From Niveispirillum irakense DSM 11586 (lineage in GTDB: Bacteria; Pseudomonadota; Alphaproteobacteria; Azospirillales; Azospirillaceae): a DNA stretch of 64,000 bases. The position numbers and the translations under genes are program-made. Shown here one piece after another: positions 35,019-43,024 of the stretch; the stretch's first letter is position 1; every line of letters starts with the position of its first letter. Location: NCBI RefSeq assembly GCF_000429645.1, contig NZ_KE386933.1, forward strand, positions 248,001 to 312,000. The letters run 5' to 3'. A model generated the notes under the pieces. That model searched no databases. It was given only the letters and a program-made list of their open reading frames with translations, and was not told the DNA's origin.

Positions 35019-36569
35019 ATGCTGCGTCTGTTCCGCAATCTGGGCCGGCTCGTCACCATCGCCCGCACCCTGGCCCGCCATGGCGCCCTGCCGGTGGACA
35101 TGTTCGCCGACAGCGCGCCGGCGCTGGCCCTTGTCCTGCGCGCTATGAACCGGTCCAAGGCCCCTGGCCGGCGCGGACAGCGGCTGGCGGCGGCCTTGCA
35201 GGAACTGGGGCCCAGCTTCATCAAGCTGGGGCAGGTTCTGTCCATCCGCGCCGATCTGGTGGGGGAGGAGGTGGCGGCCGATCTGGCGCAGTTGCGCGAC
35301 CGGTTGCCGCCGTTCCCCGGCGCGCAGGCCCGCGCCATTATCGAGGCGGAACTGGACCGGTCGCTGGACCAGCTTTTCACAAAATTCGATGATCAGGCCG
35401 TGGCGGCGGCCAGCATTGCCCAGGTGCATTTCGCTGAGACGCCGGATGGTCGGCTTGTTGCGGTGAAGGTGCTGCGGCCGGGGATCGAGATCGCGTTCCG
35501 CCGCGACCTGGATTTGATGCTGTGGCTGGCGCGGCTGCTGCTGCGCCTGCAACCACGGCTCAGGCGCCTGAAGCCGGTGGAAGTGGTGGACACGTTCGCC
35601 CGCACCGTGGCGCTGGAAATGGATCTGCGGATGGAGGCGGCGGCTGCCTCCGAACTGGCGGAGAATTTCGAGGGCGACCCCACCTTCGCCGTGCCGACCA
35701 TTGATTGGGACCGCACCGCCAAGGGGGTGATGACCCAGGCCCGCGTCATCGGCTTTTCCATCGACCGGCTGGATGATATCCGCGCCGCCGGTCTGGAACC
35801 CGACGTGCTGTTGCAGCATGCGGCGGACGCCTTCTTCAACCAGGTGTTCCGCGACGGCTTTTTCCATGCCGACATGCATCCTGGCAATATGTTCGTCACC
35901 CCTGCCGGCAAGCTGGTGGCGGTGGATTTCGGCATCATGGGCCGGATCGACCGGCAGACCCGGCTTTACCTGGCCGATATGCTGATCGGGTTCCTGAACC
36001 GGGATTATGAGCTGGTGGCCCGGGTCCATTTCGATGCCGGTTTCGTGCCGGCGGATCAGGACCGGGAACTGTTCAAGCAGGCCGTCCGCTCCATCGGGGA
36101 GCCGCTGCATGGCCGGCCCTTGTCGGATATCTCTGTCGGCCGGCTGCTGGCCCAGCTTTTTGCCGTGACCGAGAAGTTCCAGATGGAGACGCAGCCGCAA
36201 TTACTGCTTTTGCAGAAAAGCATGCTGACGGCGGAGGGTATGGGCCGCGTGCTGAACCCGCATGTGAATATGTGGGAACTGGCCCGCCCCCTGATCCAGC
36301 GCTGGATGATCGAGAATCGGGGGCCGGAGGCGCGCATTGCCAATGCCGCTGCCGCCGTCGCCGGTATCGCGGTTCGTCTGCCATCCCTGGTGCGCGACCT
36401 GGAGCAGACGGCCAACCTGTTGGCCGAAGGGGGCGGCATGAAGCTGCACCCGGAAAGTCTGGCCTTGCTGTCCCAGGCCCAGGCGGCGGAGAATAGGCGC
36501 CAGCGCCGTCCACTCTGGGCGGCACTGGCCCTCGCGGCGGCGGCCCTGCTGGTGCTGGCGCTGAAATAG
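35019..36569 (+). CDS. ubiB: UbiB: ABC1/ADCK atypical kinase-like ubiquinone protein
   Basis: 516-aa ABC1-family protein needed for ubiquinone biosynthesis. The KxGQ motif is FIKLGQVLSIRADL near residue 68, the Ala-rich loop that replaces the kinase Gly loop is VAAASIAQVHFAET, the VAVKVLRPG Lys is present, and the catalytic-loop and DFG-type metal Asp occur in FFHADMHPGNMFVT and LVAVDFGIMGRID. The C-terminus ends in a hydrophobic segment (LWAALALAAAALLVLAL), consistent with membrane anchoring. It follows ubiE by 11 bases. Confidence 0.96.
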   Translation: MLRLFRNLGRLVTIARTLARHGALPVDMFADSAPALALVLRAMNRSKAPGRRGQRLAAALQELGPSFIKLGQVLSIRADLVGEEVAADLAQLRDRLPPFPGAQARAIIEAELDRSLDQLFTKFDDQAVAAASIAQVHFAETPDGRLVAVKVLRPGIEIAFRRDLDLMLWLARLLLRLQPRLRRLKPVEVVDTFARTVALEMDLRMEAAAASELAENFEGDPTFAVPTIDWDRTAKGVMTQARVIGFSIDRLDDIRAAGLEPDVLLQHAADAFFNQVFRDGFFHADMHPGNMFVTPAGKLVAVDFGIMGRIDRQTRLYLADMLIGFLNRDYELVARVHFDAGFVPADQDRELFKQAVRSIGEPLHGRPLSDISVGRLLAQLFAVTEKFQMETQPQLLLLQKSMLTAEGMGRVLNPHVNMWELARPLIQRWMIENRGPEARIANAAAAVAGIAVRLPSLVRDLEQTANLLAEGGGMKLHPESLALLSQAQAAENRRQRRPLWAALALAAAALLVLALK

Positions 36570-36630
36570 CCGGTCGTCAGAGCCGGCGCGGGACCCGGAA
36601 GGATACTGTCCTGGGGAGGACGATGCCGGC

Positions 36631-38406
36631 ATGACATTGCCCACCAATCTTTTCGGTCTCGCCGGCTGGAGTGGCAGCGGCAAGACCACGCTGATGGCAC
36701 GGCTGATCCCGGCTTTGGCGGCGCGGGGCTATAGCGTCGCCACGCTGAAACATGCCCACCACGCCTTCGATATCGATCAGCCGGGCAAGGATTCCTATGT
36801 CCACCGTATGGCTGGCGCGGTGGAAGTGCTTGTTGCCTCCGGTCAGCGCTGGGCCCTGATGCATGAGAATCGGGGGGAGCCGGAACCTGCCCTGGCCGAT
36901 CTGGTGGCCAAACTTTCCCCGGTAGACCTCATTCTGGTGGAAGGGTTCAAGCGTGACCGCCACCCCAAGCTGGAAGTACATCGCCCCGACAATGGCAAGG
37001 CGCGGCTTTATCCCGACGACCCGCATATTATCGCGGTCGCCAGCGATGTCGCTTTGCCGGACTGCCCCTTGCCCGTGCTGGACCTGGATGATGCCGATGC
37101 GATTGCCGCGCTGATCCTGCATCGCTGCGGCCTGTCTCCCCGTAAAGGGGAGGGGACGACGCGCCTGGCGCTGGCGGATTGTGCCGCTGGACAAGGGCTC
37201 TTGCGCCTGGATGCGGCGGTTGAGCGGCTTCAATCCAGCTTTGCCCCGGTGGCGAGCATGGAGCGGGTGCCGGTGGGGCAGGCCGTGGGGCGTGTGCTGG
37301 CGACTGATCTGGTAGCGGAACGACCTTTTCCCGGCTTTGATAACAGCGCCGTGGATGGCTATGCGCTGCGGGCGGCCGATCTGATGCCCGACGCCTGGAC
37401 GCGACTGGTTCCCAGCCTCCGGATCGCGGCGGGGGATGCGCCGACCAGCCTCTTGCCACCGGGCGGGGCGGCCCGCATCTTCACCGGCGCGCCATTGCCG
37501 CCGGGGGCTGATCTGGTGGTGATGCAGGAGGATGTGCGGCTGGAGGATGGGGCCGTGCTGGTGCCGCCGGGCCTCTCCCTTTGGCAGAATTGCCGGCGGC
37601 GGGGGGAGGATGTGGCTGTGGGGCGGGTGACCCTGCCGGCGGGCAGACGACTGGACCCGGGTGATATTGCCCTGGCGGTGGCGCTGGGTGCCTCTTCTCT
37701 TCCGGTGCGGCGGCCCTTGCGGGTTGCCTTGTTCTCCACCGGGAACGAGTTGACCGATATCGGGGCCGATATCCAAGCCGGTCGCCTGACCGACAGCAAC
37801 CGCCCCATGCTGGCGGCCCTGCTGGCCGGCGCCGGCTGTGTAGTCAGTGACCTGGGCATTCTGGCCGATGATCAGGCCGGGCTGGAACGGGCCCTTGCGG
37901 CAGCCTTGCCCGATCATGACCTGATCGTCACCAGCGGCGGCATGTCGGTGGGGGAAGAGGATCATGTGCGGGCCGCCCTGCTGGCCTTGGGGGGCAGCCT
38001 GGATTTCTGGAAACTGGCCATCAAGCCGGGCAAGCCGCTGGCGCTGGGCCATATTGGTCAGGTGGCCTTCTGCGGCCTGCCCGGCAATCCGGCAGCCAGT
38101 TTCGTCACCTTCCACCTGATGGTGCGCCCGCTGTTGGCCCGATTGTCCGGGGCAGCGTTGGAGCCGCCGCTGCGCCTGCCCATTCGCAGCGGCTTTGCCC
38201 ACGGCAAGAAGGAAGGGCGGCGCGAGTTTCTGCGGGTCCGGCTGGAACAGGGTGAGGGGGGCGTGCCCGTCGCTATGCCCGCCGGTGCCGGGCCGGGGGC
38301 GGCGCTGTCCAGCCTTGCTGGCTGTGATGGGCTGCTTGATCTGGCAGAGGAAGCAACCGCGCTGGCACCGGGTGACAGCGCGATGTTCCTGCCGCTCCGG
38401 CTGTGA
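36631..38406 (+). CDS. MobB-MoeA fusion for molybdenum cofactor biosynthesis
   Basis: 591-aa two-domain protein. The N-terminal part (about 1-170) is MobB: P-loop AGWSGSGKTTLMARLI at 11-26, then KHAHHAFDIDQPGKDSYVHRMAGA and VEGFKRDRHPKLEVHRP; it supports bis-MGD assembly. The C-terminal part (about 195-591) is MoeA: the AVGRVLATDLVAERPFPGFDNSAVDGYALRA region, the RIFTGAPLPPGADLVVMQEDV loop, GNELTDIG, TSGGMSVGEEDHV and GLPGNPAASFVTF, which insert molybdate into molybdopterin-AMP. The junction has a low-complexity linker. ATG at 36631 has GGGAGGACG before it. Confidence 0.93.
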   Translation: MTLPTNLFGLAGWSGSGKTTLMARLIPALAARGYSVATLKHAHHAFDIDQPGKDSYVHRMAGAVEVLVASGQRWALMHENRGEPEPALADLVAKLSPVDLILVEGFKRDRHPKLEVHRPDNGKARLYPDDPHIIAVASDVALPDCPLPVLDLDDADAIAALILHRCGLSPRKGEGTTRLALADCAAGQGLLRLDAAVERLQSSFAPVASMERVPVGQAVGRVLATDLVAERPFPGFDNSAVDGYALRAADLMPDAWTRLVPSLRIAAGDAPTSLLPPGGAARIFTGAPLPPGADLVVMQEDVRLEDGAVLVPPGLSLWQNCRRRGEDVAVGRVTLPAGRRLDPGDIALAVALGASSLPVRRPLRVALFSTGNELTDIGADIQAGRLTDSNRPMLAALLAGAGCVVSDLGILADDQAGLERALAAALPDHDLIVTSGGMSVGEEDHVRAALLALGGSLDFWKLAIKPGKPLALGHIGQVAFCGLPGNPAASFVTFHLMVRPLLARLSGAALEPPLRLPIRSGFAHGKKEGRREFLRVRLEQGEGGVPVAMPAGAGPGAALSSLAGCDGLLDLAEEATALAPGDSAMFLPLRL

Positions 38407-38437
38407 GGGAGCGGGGCGGCTTTCAGCCGGTGCCGGG

Positions 38438-38695
38438 TTAAAGCGCCCGGCGCAGCGCGGACAGGGCGGTGTCGGCGGGGATGGTGACCGGGGGCAGCCC
38501 GTCCTGCATCAGCGTTTCCAGCACCAGCCCGTCACCCGTGACGCTGGCGGCATAGGCATTCCCGATCCGGCGGGCCGGGGAGGGAGCATGCCCTGCCAGC
38601 GCCTCGGTAAAGGCGATGATGGCGGCCTCGTCCCCCAGCATGTCGCATTCCAGCCAGTCGGTCAGCCAGGCGGCGGTTTCCTCGTTCGTCGTCAT
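38438..38695 (-). CDS. Small acidic protein coupled to the EndoU gene (candidate inhibitor)
   Basis: 85-aa protein with no family I recognise. It is acidic (about 12 Asp/Glu against 4 Arg) and lacks a signal peptide, so it is probably cytoplasmic. Its ATG at 38695 overlaps the TGA of the EndoU-type gene in an ATGA arrangement, which indicates translational coupling. This is the usual layout for toxin-immunity pairs, with a charge fit to a basic RNase. No evidence of binding is available. A TTG two codons earlier would be the alternative start. Confidence 0.55.
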   Translation of the reverse strand: MTTNEETAAWLTDWLECDMLGDEAAIIAFTEALAGHAPSPARRIGNAYAASVTGDGLVLETLMQDGLPPVTIPADTALSALRRAL

Positions 38696-39249
38696 GGGCA
38701 ATCCTGTCCGATCAGGGGGAAGGCGGTGTTGATGTCGCCGTCCCGGTTGGTGCCATAGCGGATGACCAGCCGCTTGCCATCATCCCCTACACAATAACCC
38801 TCATCCCGCTCCTTCGGCGCGGAGCAGCCGAGAAAGCCCCAGGGCCTTGCATCGCCATATTTATTGGAAGCCGCGAAGCGAATCGATTTCTCGATCTGCG
38901 CGCTGCTGCACCGGTCGGGGAAGAAACTGGAGAATTTCTCCCGCCCATTGCTGAAACGCACCGTGGCGCCATAAAGCCCGTCCGGCCCGGCGGGTTTGGC
39001 ATCAATACCGGCAATAATGGGGGATGTGGCGGCCATCGCCTTGCTGTGAAGCCCAACAGGGTCGCCGTTATTCTTGATCTCACCACAGAAAATATGCCGC
39101 AAATTCAGGCGCGGTGATCCGTCCGACCAATGGAACCCCTTATCGTCGCAGCCCGTTGCTGCCTGGGTGGAGTGAATCGCGGGGGATGCCGCGAAGGATG
39201 CCAACGCCATGACCGCCAGGGCGGTGCCCCGCCACCATTTCCCATTCAT
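38692..39249 (-). CDS. Secreted EndoU-fold nuclease-like protein (candidate toxin)
   Basis: 185-aa exported protein. Signal peptide: residues 1 to about 30 (WWRGTALAVMALASFAASPAIHSTQA). The mature part fits the bacterial EndoU endoribonuclease fold: LRHIFCGEIKNNGDPVGLHSK with His52 and His68, GLYGATVRFSNGREKFSSFFP with Lys105, and the terminal DINTAFPL (Thr175), matching the His-His-Lys plus Thr/Ser-x-Tyr/Phe pattern. Six Cys (34, 55, 114, 142, 153, 184) suggest disulfides. ATG at 39249 has a strong GGAGGTG site. It is stand-alone, not the C-terminus of a large polymorphic toxin. Family call is by motif reading, not a search. Confidence 0.72.
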   Translation of the reverse strand: MNGKWWRGTALAVMALASFAASPAIHSTQAATGCDDKGFHWSDGSPRLNLRHIFCGEIKNNGDPVGLHSKAMAATSPIIAGIDAKPAGPDGLYGATVRFSNGREKFSSFFPDRCSSAQIEKSIRFAASNKYGDARPWGFLGCSAPKERDEGYCVGDDGKRLVIRYGTNRDGDINTAFPLIGQDCP

Positions 39250-39328
39250 ATCCCACCTCCGCTTTGCAGCCGGCAGCGGATGCTTTACCAAGGGAAGATC
39301 CTTCGCCGGTGCCCAGAGAGATACCTGA

Positions 39329-39973
39329 ATGAAACGCGACCGTCTGCTGCGCATCGCGCTTGCCTGTCTGTTCGGCCTGGCGATTGCCGGGATTCTGGCC
39401 TGGACTACCATCCGCCATGATGAAAGGCGCGCCGCCGCAACCAACGGGGCCGCCGGTACCGGCACGGCCAGCGTGGGCGGCCCCTTTTCCCTGGTAGACC
39501 ATACCGGCCAGCCGGTGACGGATCAGGATTATGCCGGCCGCTATATGCTGGTCTTTTTCGGCTTCACCTTCTGCCCTGATATCTGCCCGACCGAGCTGCA
39601 GACCATTGCCCAGGCCATGGACCAGTTATCGCCCGAGGAGCAGGATCAGGTTCAGCCCCTCTTCATCACCATTGATCCCGAGCGTGACCGCCCGGCAGTG
39701 CTGGCCGAATATGTCAACCTGTTCCATCCCCGCATTGTCGGCCTGACGGGTACGCCCGAACAGGTCGCCGCCGCCGCGAAAGCCTATCGGGCCTATTATG
39801 CCCGGTCCAAGGAAGCCGGCGACGGGCCGGATTACATGATGGACCATTCGACCTTCGTCTATCTGATGGGCCGGGACGGGCACTTCATCAGCCTGTTCCG
39901 CAACGGGGTGACGGCGGATGAACTGGTCACCGCCCTGCGTGCCGAACTGGCGAAAAAGACGGATGCGAGGTAA
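39329..39973 (+). CDS. SCO1/SenC-family copper chaperone
   Basis: 214-aa protein delivering copper to cytochrome c oxidase CuA. An N-terminal membrane anchor (about 6-27, LLRIALACLFGLAIAGILAW) precedes a thioredoxin-like domain in the periplasm. The copper ligands are Cys82 and Cys86 in FGFTFCPDICPTEL and a distal His in YMMDHSTFVYLM. It is divergent from the EndoU gene, with about 80 bases between starts, and lies ahead of the F0 operon, though a separate promoter serves atpI. Confidence 0.95.
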   Translation: MKRDRLLRIALACLFGLAIAGILAWTTIRHDERRAAATNGAAGTGTASVGGPFSLVDHTGQPVTDQDYAGRYMLVFFGFTFCPDICPTELQTIAQAMDQLSPEEQDQVQPLFITIDPERDRPAVLAEYVNLFHPRIVGLTGTPEQVAAAAKAYRAYYARSKEAGDGPDYMMDHSTFVYLMGRDGHFISLFRNGVTADELVTALRAELAKKTDAR

Positions 39974-40112
39974 CGCCGCCATGGTCACTACAGGCGATTT
40001 GGTCGAAAAAACGGCATCCTCTATCGATTTGATGCGATGCGGTGCAGCATCGGACCTATGCGTAAGTGCTAAGTCATTGATTTTTAAAGGTTTGACTAAG
40101 GGGGGTGCACCC

Positions 40113-40141
40113 TTGACAGGGGTGGGGCCTGCCCGTATGGT
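40113..40141 (+). promoter_or_regulatory. Predicted sigma-70 promoter of the F0 ATP synthase operon
   Basis: TTGACA (40113-40118) is a perfect -35 box; a 17-base spacer leads to TATGGT (40136-40141), a fair -10. It is 52 bases ahead of the atpI GTG. The surrounding 40000-40100 is A/T-richer than neighbouring sequence. Confidence 0.6.
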
Positions 40142-40192
40142 GCCGCCGCTTTCGCATGGTAACCAACATCCCTGGCGGAAGGGAGACGCTTC

Positions 40193-40543
40193 GTGACGAA
40201 TGAACGCACTCCCCCCTCGCTGGAGGAACTGGACGCCCGTTTGCGGGAGGCCCGGCGCAATGCCGGCCTGGACAAGCCCGAAGACCCGCAAGGGGGTGGC
40301 AGTTCGGCCAGCGATATGTCGTTGGGTGTCCGTATCGGGGTGGAACTGGTTGCGGGCGTCCTGCTGGGCCTTTTGGTGGGCTACGGGATTGACCGCTGGT
40401 TGGAGACCAAGCCTTTCGGGATGATCATCATGGTCCTCCTGGGGGCGATAGCGGGTTTCATGAACGTGTATCGCGTGGCCAATGGTCATGGATATGCGGC
40501 GGGGTATGCAAAGTCCTGGAAAGACCAGGACGGTGGGGAGTGA
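40193..40543 (+). CDS. atpI: AtpI/AtpZ-type F0 assembly protein
   Basis: 116-aa small membrane protein of the AtpZ/AtpI group, thought to assist c-ring assembly or ion delivery. Acidic/basic N-terminus, then two hydrophobic segments: VRIGVELVAGVLLGLLVGYGIDRWL (about 44-68) and PFGMIIMVLLGAIAGFMNVYRVA (about 74-97). GTG at 40193 follows GGAAGGGA. It starts the F0 operon as is usual in alphaproteobacteria. Confidence 0.88.
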   Translation: MTNERTPPSLEELDARLREARRNAGLDKPEDPQGGGSSASDMSLGVRIGVELVAGVLLGLLVGYGIDRWLETKPFGMIIMVLLGAIAGFMNVYRVANGHGYAAGYAKSWKDQDGGE

Positions 40544-40550
40544 AGGCATC

Positions 40551-41294
40551 GTGGCTGGTCCGTTGGAGCAATTCGAGGTCAAGCGCTTGGTCAGCCTCCC
40601 GGTTGGCGACTTCGACCTGTCCTTCACCAATTCCGCCCTGTTCATGGTGTTGGCCGTCCTGGTCAGCACCGGGCTGCTGATTTTCGGCATGCGTGGCCGC
40701 GCCATGGTGCCGGGCCGTCTGCAGTCCATGGCGGAAATGCTTTATGAGCTTGTCTCGGACATGGTGCGGGAGAATGCGGGTCCGCAGGCGCGGAAATATT
40801 TCCCGCTGATCTTCTCGCTGTTCGTGTTCGTTCTGTTCGGCAATGTGCTGGGCCTGGTCCCTTACTCCTTCACTTTCACCAGCCACATCATCGTCACCTT
40901 CGTGATGGCGTTGTTCGTGTTCCTGGTGGTGACGGTTGTGGCCTTTGCCCGGCACGGGATGCATTTCTTCCATTTCTTCCTGCCGCACGGCACGCCGTTC
41001 CTGGTGGCCCTGCTGATCGTGCCGATCGAAGTGATCTCCTACTTCCTGCGCCCGATCAGCCTGTCCGTGCGTCTGTTCGCCAATATGCTGGCGGGCCATA
41101 CGATGATGAAGGTGTTCGCCGGTTTCACGGTGTCCCTGCTGGCTGCCGGCGGTGCCGGCGCTGCCATCGGTATCCTGCCTGTGCTGCTGAATGTCGCCAT
41201 GTTCGCCCTGGAATTCTTGGTCGCCGGCATTCAGGCCTACGTCTTCGCGCTGCTGAGCTGCGTGTATCTGCGTGACGCGCTGGAGATGCACTAA
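40551..41294 (+). CDS. atpB: ATP synthase F0 subunit a
   Basis: 247-aa stator channel subunit. Five to six membrane segments; the essential Arg is in the SLSVRLFANMLAGH motif near residue 165. The N-terminus LEQFEVKRLVSLPVGDFDLSFTNSALFMVL is typical. I choose GTG at 40551 (MAGPLEQF), 7 bases after the atpI stop, rather than an in-frame ATG at 40482 that would overlap atpI by 60 bases. Confidence 0.95.
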   Translation: MAGPLEQFEVKRLVSLPVGDFDLSFTNSALFMVLAVLVSTGLLIFGMRGRAMVPGRLQSMAEMLYELVSDMVRENAGPQARKYFPLIFSLFVFVLFGNVLGLVPYSFTFTSHIIVTFVMALFVFLVVTVVAFARHGMHFFHFFLPHGTPFLVALLIVPIEVISYFLRPISLSVRLFANMLAGHTMMKVFAGFTVSLLAAGGAGAAIGILPVLLNVAMFALEFLVAGIQAYVFALLSCVYLRDALEMH

Positions 41295-41357
41295 GCATCT
41301 CCGGTTGTCCAACCCGTCTTCATCCAAGAGACACTTCCAACTTAGAGGATCTTCAAA

Positions 41358-41582
41358 ATGGAAGCTGAAGCCGCAAAGTACATCGGTGCTGGCCTGGCCA
41401 TGTTCGCTCTGCTGGGCGTCGGCATCGGCCTCGGCAACCTGTTCTCCAACCTGTTCCAGGCTGCTGCCCGTAACCCGGCCGCGCTGAACTCCTACAAGAC
41501 CTTCGTTTTCATCGGCTTCGCCCTGACGGAAGCCACCGGCCTGTTCGCGCTGGTCATCGCCTTCCTGATCCTGTTCAGCTAA
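41358..41582 (+). CDS. atpE: ATP synthase F0 subunit c
   Basis: 74-aa hairpin protein forming the rotor ring. The Gly-rich first helix LLGVGIGLGNLFSNLF (about 18-33) and the second helix with Glu58 (GFALTEATGLFAL) carry the proton; no sodium-binding motif is seen, so it is proton-type. ATG at 41358 has AGAGGA upstream. A strong hairpin follows in the gap before atpF'. Confidence 0.97.
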   Translation: MEAEAAKYIGAGLAMFALLGVGIGLGNLFSNLFQAAARNPAALNSYKTFVFIGFALTEATGLFALVIAFLILFS

Positions 41583-41643
41583 TCGCTTTACAGGTTCGTG
41601 ACCGGCCGCCTTATCGGGTGGCAGGGCTTCAGCGCCGGGATTG

Positions 41644-41680
41644 CCGCCGCTGCCGGACCATCTTGGCCGGGCAGCGGCGG
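41644..41680 (+). other. Stable hairpin in the atpE-atpF' spacer
   Basis: CCGCCGCTGCC (41644-41654) pairs with GGCAGCGGCGG (41670-41680) in an 11-bp stem with no T tract after it. Such structures after atpE usually protect the 3' end and help make more c than b subunit, which the ring needs. The nearly 200-base spacer otherwise holds no gene. Confidence 0.6.
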
Positions 41681-41778
41681 TGTCTCTATGGGGATCTATG
41701 GTTTCCCTGGTTCCCAAGCTGATGGAATTGGCGTGATCCGATGCCGGGCGTCCTGCCCGTCATAAGGGTCAGCAGTGA

Positions 41779-42399
41779 ATGGGTGCTTCAATGCCTGTGC
41801 AACGCTTTTCGCGCCTGTGCGCCGGTGCCGCGTCGGCCCTGACGGTGGCCCTTCTTGCGGTCGGCCCCGTGCTTGCCGCCCCGGAAGGGGAGCATCATTC
41901 GGGCGGTCTGCCGCAGCTCAACCCCGCGAGCTATTCCTCGCAGGTTTTCTGGCTGATCGTCACGTTCGGTCTGCTGCTGTGGCTGATGTCCAAGGTTGCC
42001 CTGCCGCGGGTGGCCGAGGTGCTGGAAGCCCGCCAGGAAAAGATTTCCAACGATCTGGAAAAGGCCAGTGCGCTGAAGGCGGAAGCCGAGAGCGTGATGC
42101 AGGCCTATGAGAAGGCGCTGGCGGAAGCGCGTGGCAATGCCCAGCAGGTGCTGGCCACGGCCGTTGCCGCCGCCGATGCCGAGACCGCCCGCCGCAATGG
42201 CGAGCTGTCGGCCGATCTGGCACAGCGTGCCCGTGACGCCGAGGAGCGCATCCAGGCTTCCAAGCAGGTTGCCCTGGGCAATGTCCGCGCCGTGGCGGGC
42301 GAGGCCGCGCAGGCTGCCGTTTCCCGTCTGGTGGGTGTTGACCTGCCGGCCGAGGCGGTTTCCGGTGCTGTCGAAACCGTCCTGAAGGAGCGTGCGTGA
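41779..42399 (+). CDS. atpF': ATP synthase F0 subunit b'
   Basis: 206-aa b' subunit of the peripheral stalk. The N-terminal 60 residues include a signal-like hydrophobic stretch (SRLCAGAASALTVALLAVGPVLA) before the standard membrane helix VFWLIVTFGLLLWLMSKVALPRVAEVLEARQEKI. The rest is a long Ala/Glu-rich helix (residues 85-200). Start at ATG 41779 gives a longer leader than usual; an internal ATG four codons on also fits. The TGA overlaps atpF by one base (TGATG). Confidence 0.92.
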   Translation: MGASMPVQRFSRLCAGAASALTVALLAVGPVLAAPEGEHHSGGLPQLNPASYSSQVFWLIVTFGLLLWLMSKVALPRVAEVLEARQEKISNDLEKASALKAEAESVMQAYEKALAEARGNAQQVLATAVAAADAETARRNGELSADLAQRARDAEERIQASKQVALGNVRAVAGEAAQAAVSRLVGVDLPAEAVSGAVETVLKERA

Positions 42400-42881
42400 T
42401 GCTTCACGACAGCAATTTCTGGTTTGGCGTCTCCTTCGTCATCTTCGTCCTGCTGGTGGCCAAGATGGCCGGCAAGTCCATTGTGGGCATGCTGGATGAT
42501 CGTGGCCGTCGCATCGCGGCGGAGCTGGAAGCGGCGCAGAAGCTGCGTGAGGATGCCCAGGCCGCCCTGGCGCAGTTCCAGCGCAAGCAGCGTGACGCTT
42601 TGAAGGAAGCGGAAGGCATCATCGCTTCCGCCCGTGAGGAAGCCGAGCGTATCCGTACCGAGGCCGCGGTTGATCTGGAACAGGCGCTGAAGCGTCGCCA
42701 GCAGCAGGCCATGGACAAGATCGCCCAGGCCGAAACCCAGGCCCTGCAGCAGGTCCGTGATCTGGCGGTGGACATTGCCGTCGCCGCCACGGAAAAGCTG
42801 CTGGTGGATAATCTGGACAGCAACCGCAACACCGCGCTGGTCAATCAGGCCATTAGCGAGTTGCCGGGCAAGCTGCACTGA
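42399..42881 (+). CDS. atpF: ATP synthase F0 subunit b
   Basis: 160-aa b subunit pairing with b'. One N-terminal membrane segment (about 6-23, NFWFGVSFVIFVLLVAKMAG), then a long right-handed coiled coil (LEAAQKLREDAQAALAQFQRKQRDAL...). Its ATG at 42399 shares the A of the b' stop. b and b' differ clearly in the helix, as expected for a heterodimeric stalk in alphaproteobacteria. Operon ends at the following terminator. Confidence 0.96.
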   Translation: MLHDSNFWFGVSFVIFVLLVAKMAGKSIVGMLDDRGRRIAAELEAAQKLREDAQAALAQFQRKQRDALKEAEGIIASAREEAERIRTEAAVDLEQALKRRQQQAMDKIAQAETQALQQVRDLAVDIAVAATEKLLVDNLDSNRNTALVNQAISELPGKLH

Positions 42882-42930
42882 TAGCGGTCGGGATCAAGCC
42901 TTCCAGGCTTGGCTTAACCGGTAAATTGAA

Positions 42931-42966
42931 AAGGGGCTGCCCGTCAGGGACAGCCCCTTTTTCTTT
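42931..42966 (+). terminator. Terminator of the F0 operon
   Basis: AAGGGGCTG (42931-42939) pairs with CAGCCCCTT (42951-42959), followed by TTTTTC. It lies 50 bases after the atpF stop. Confidence 0.88.
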
Positions 42967-43024
42967 GCCCGGCCTCAGGGGGGCGGAAGGGATGGGGGCG
43001 CCGGCCCTCATCCCATCACCGCGG

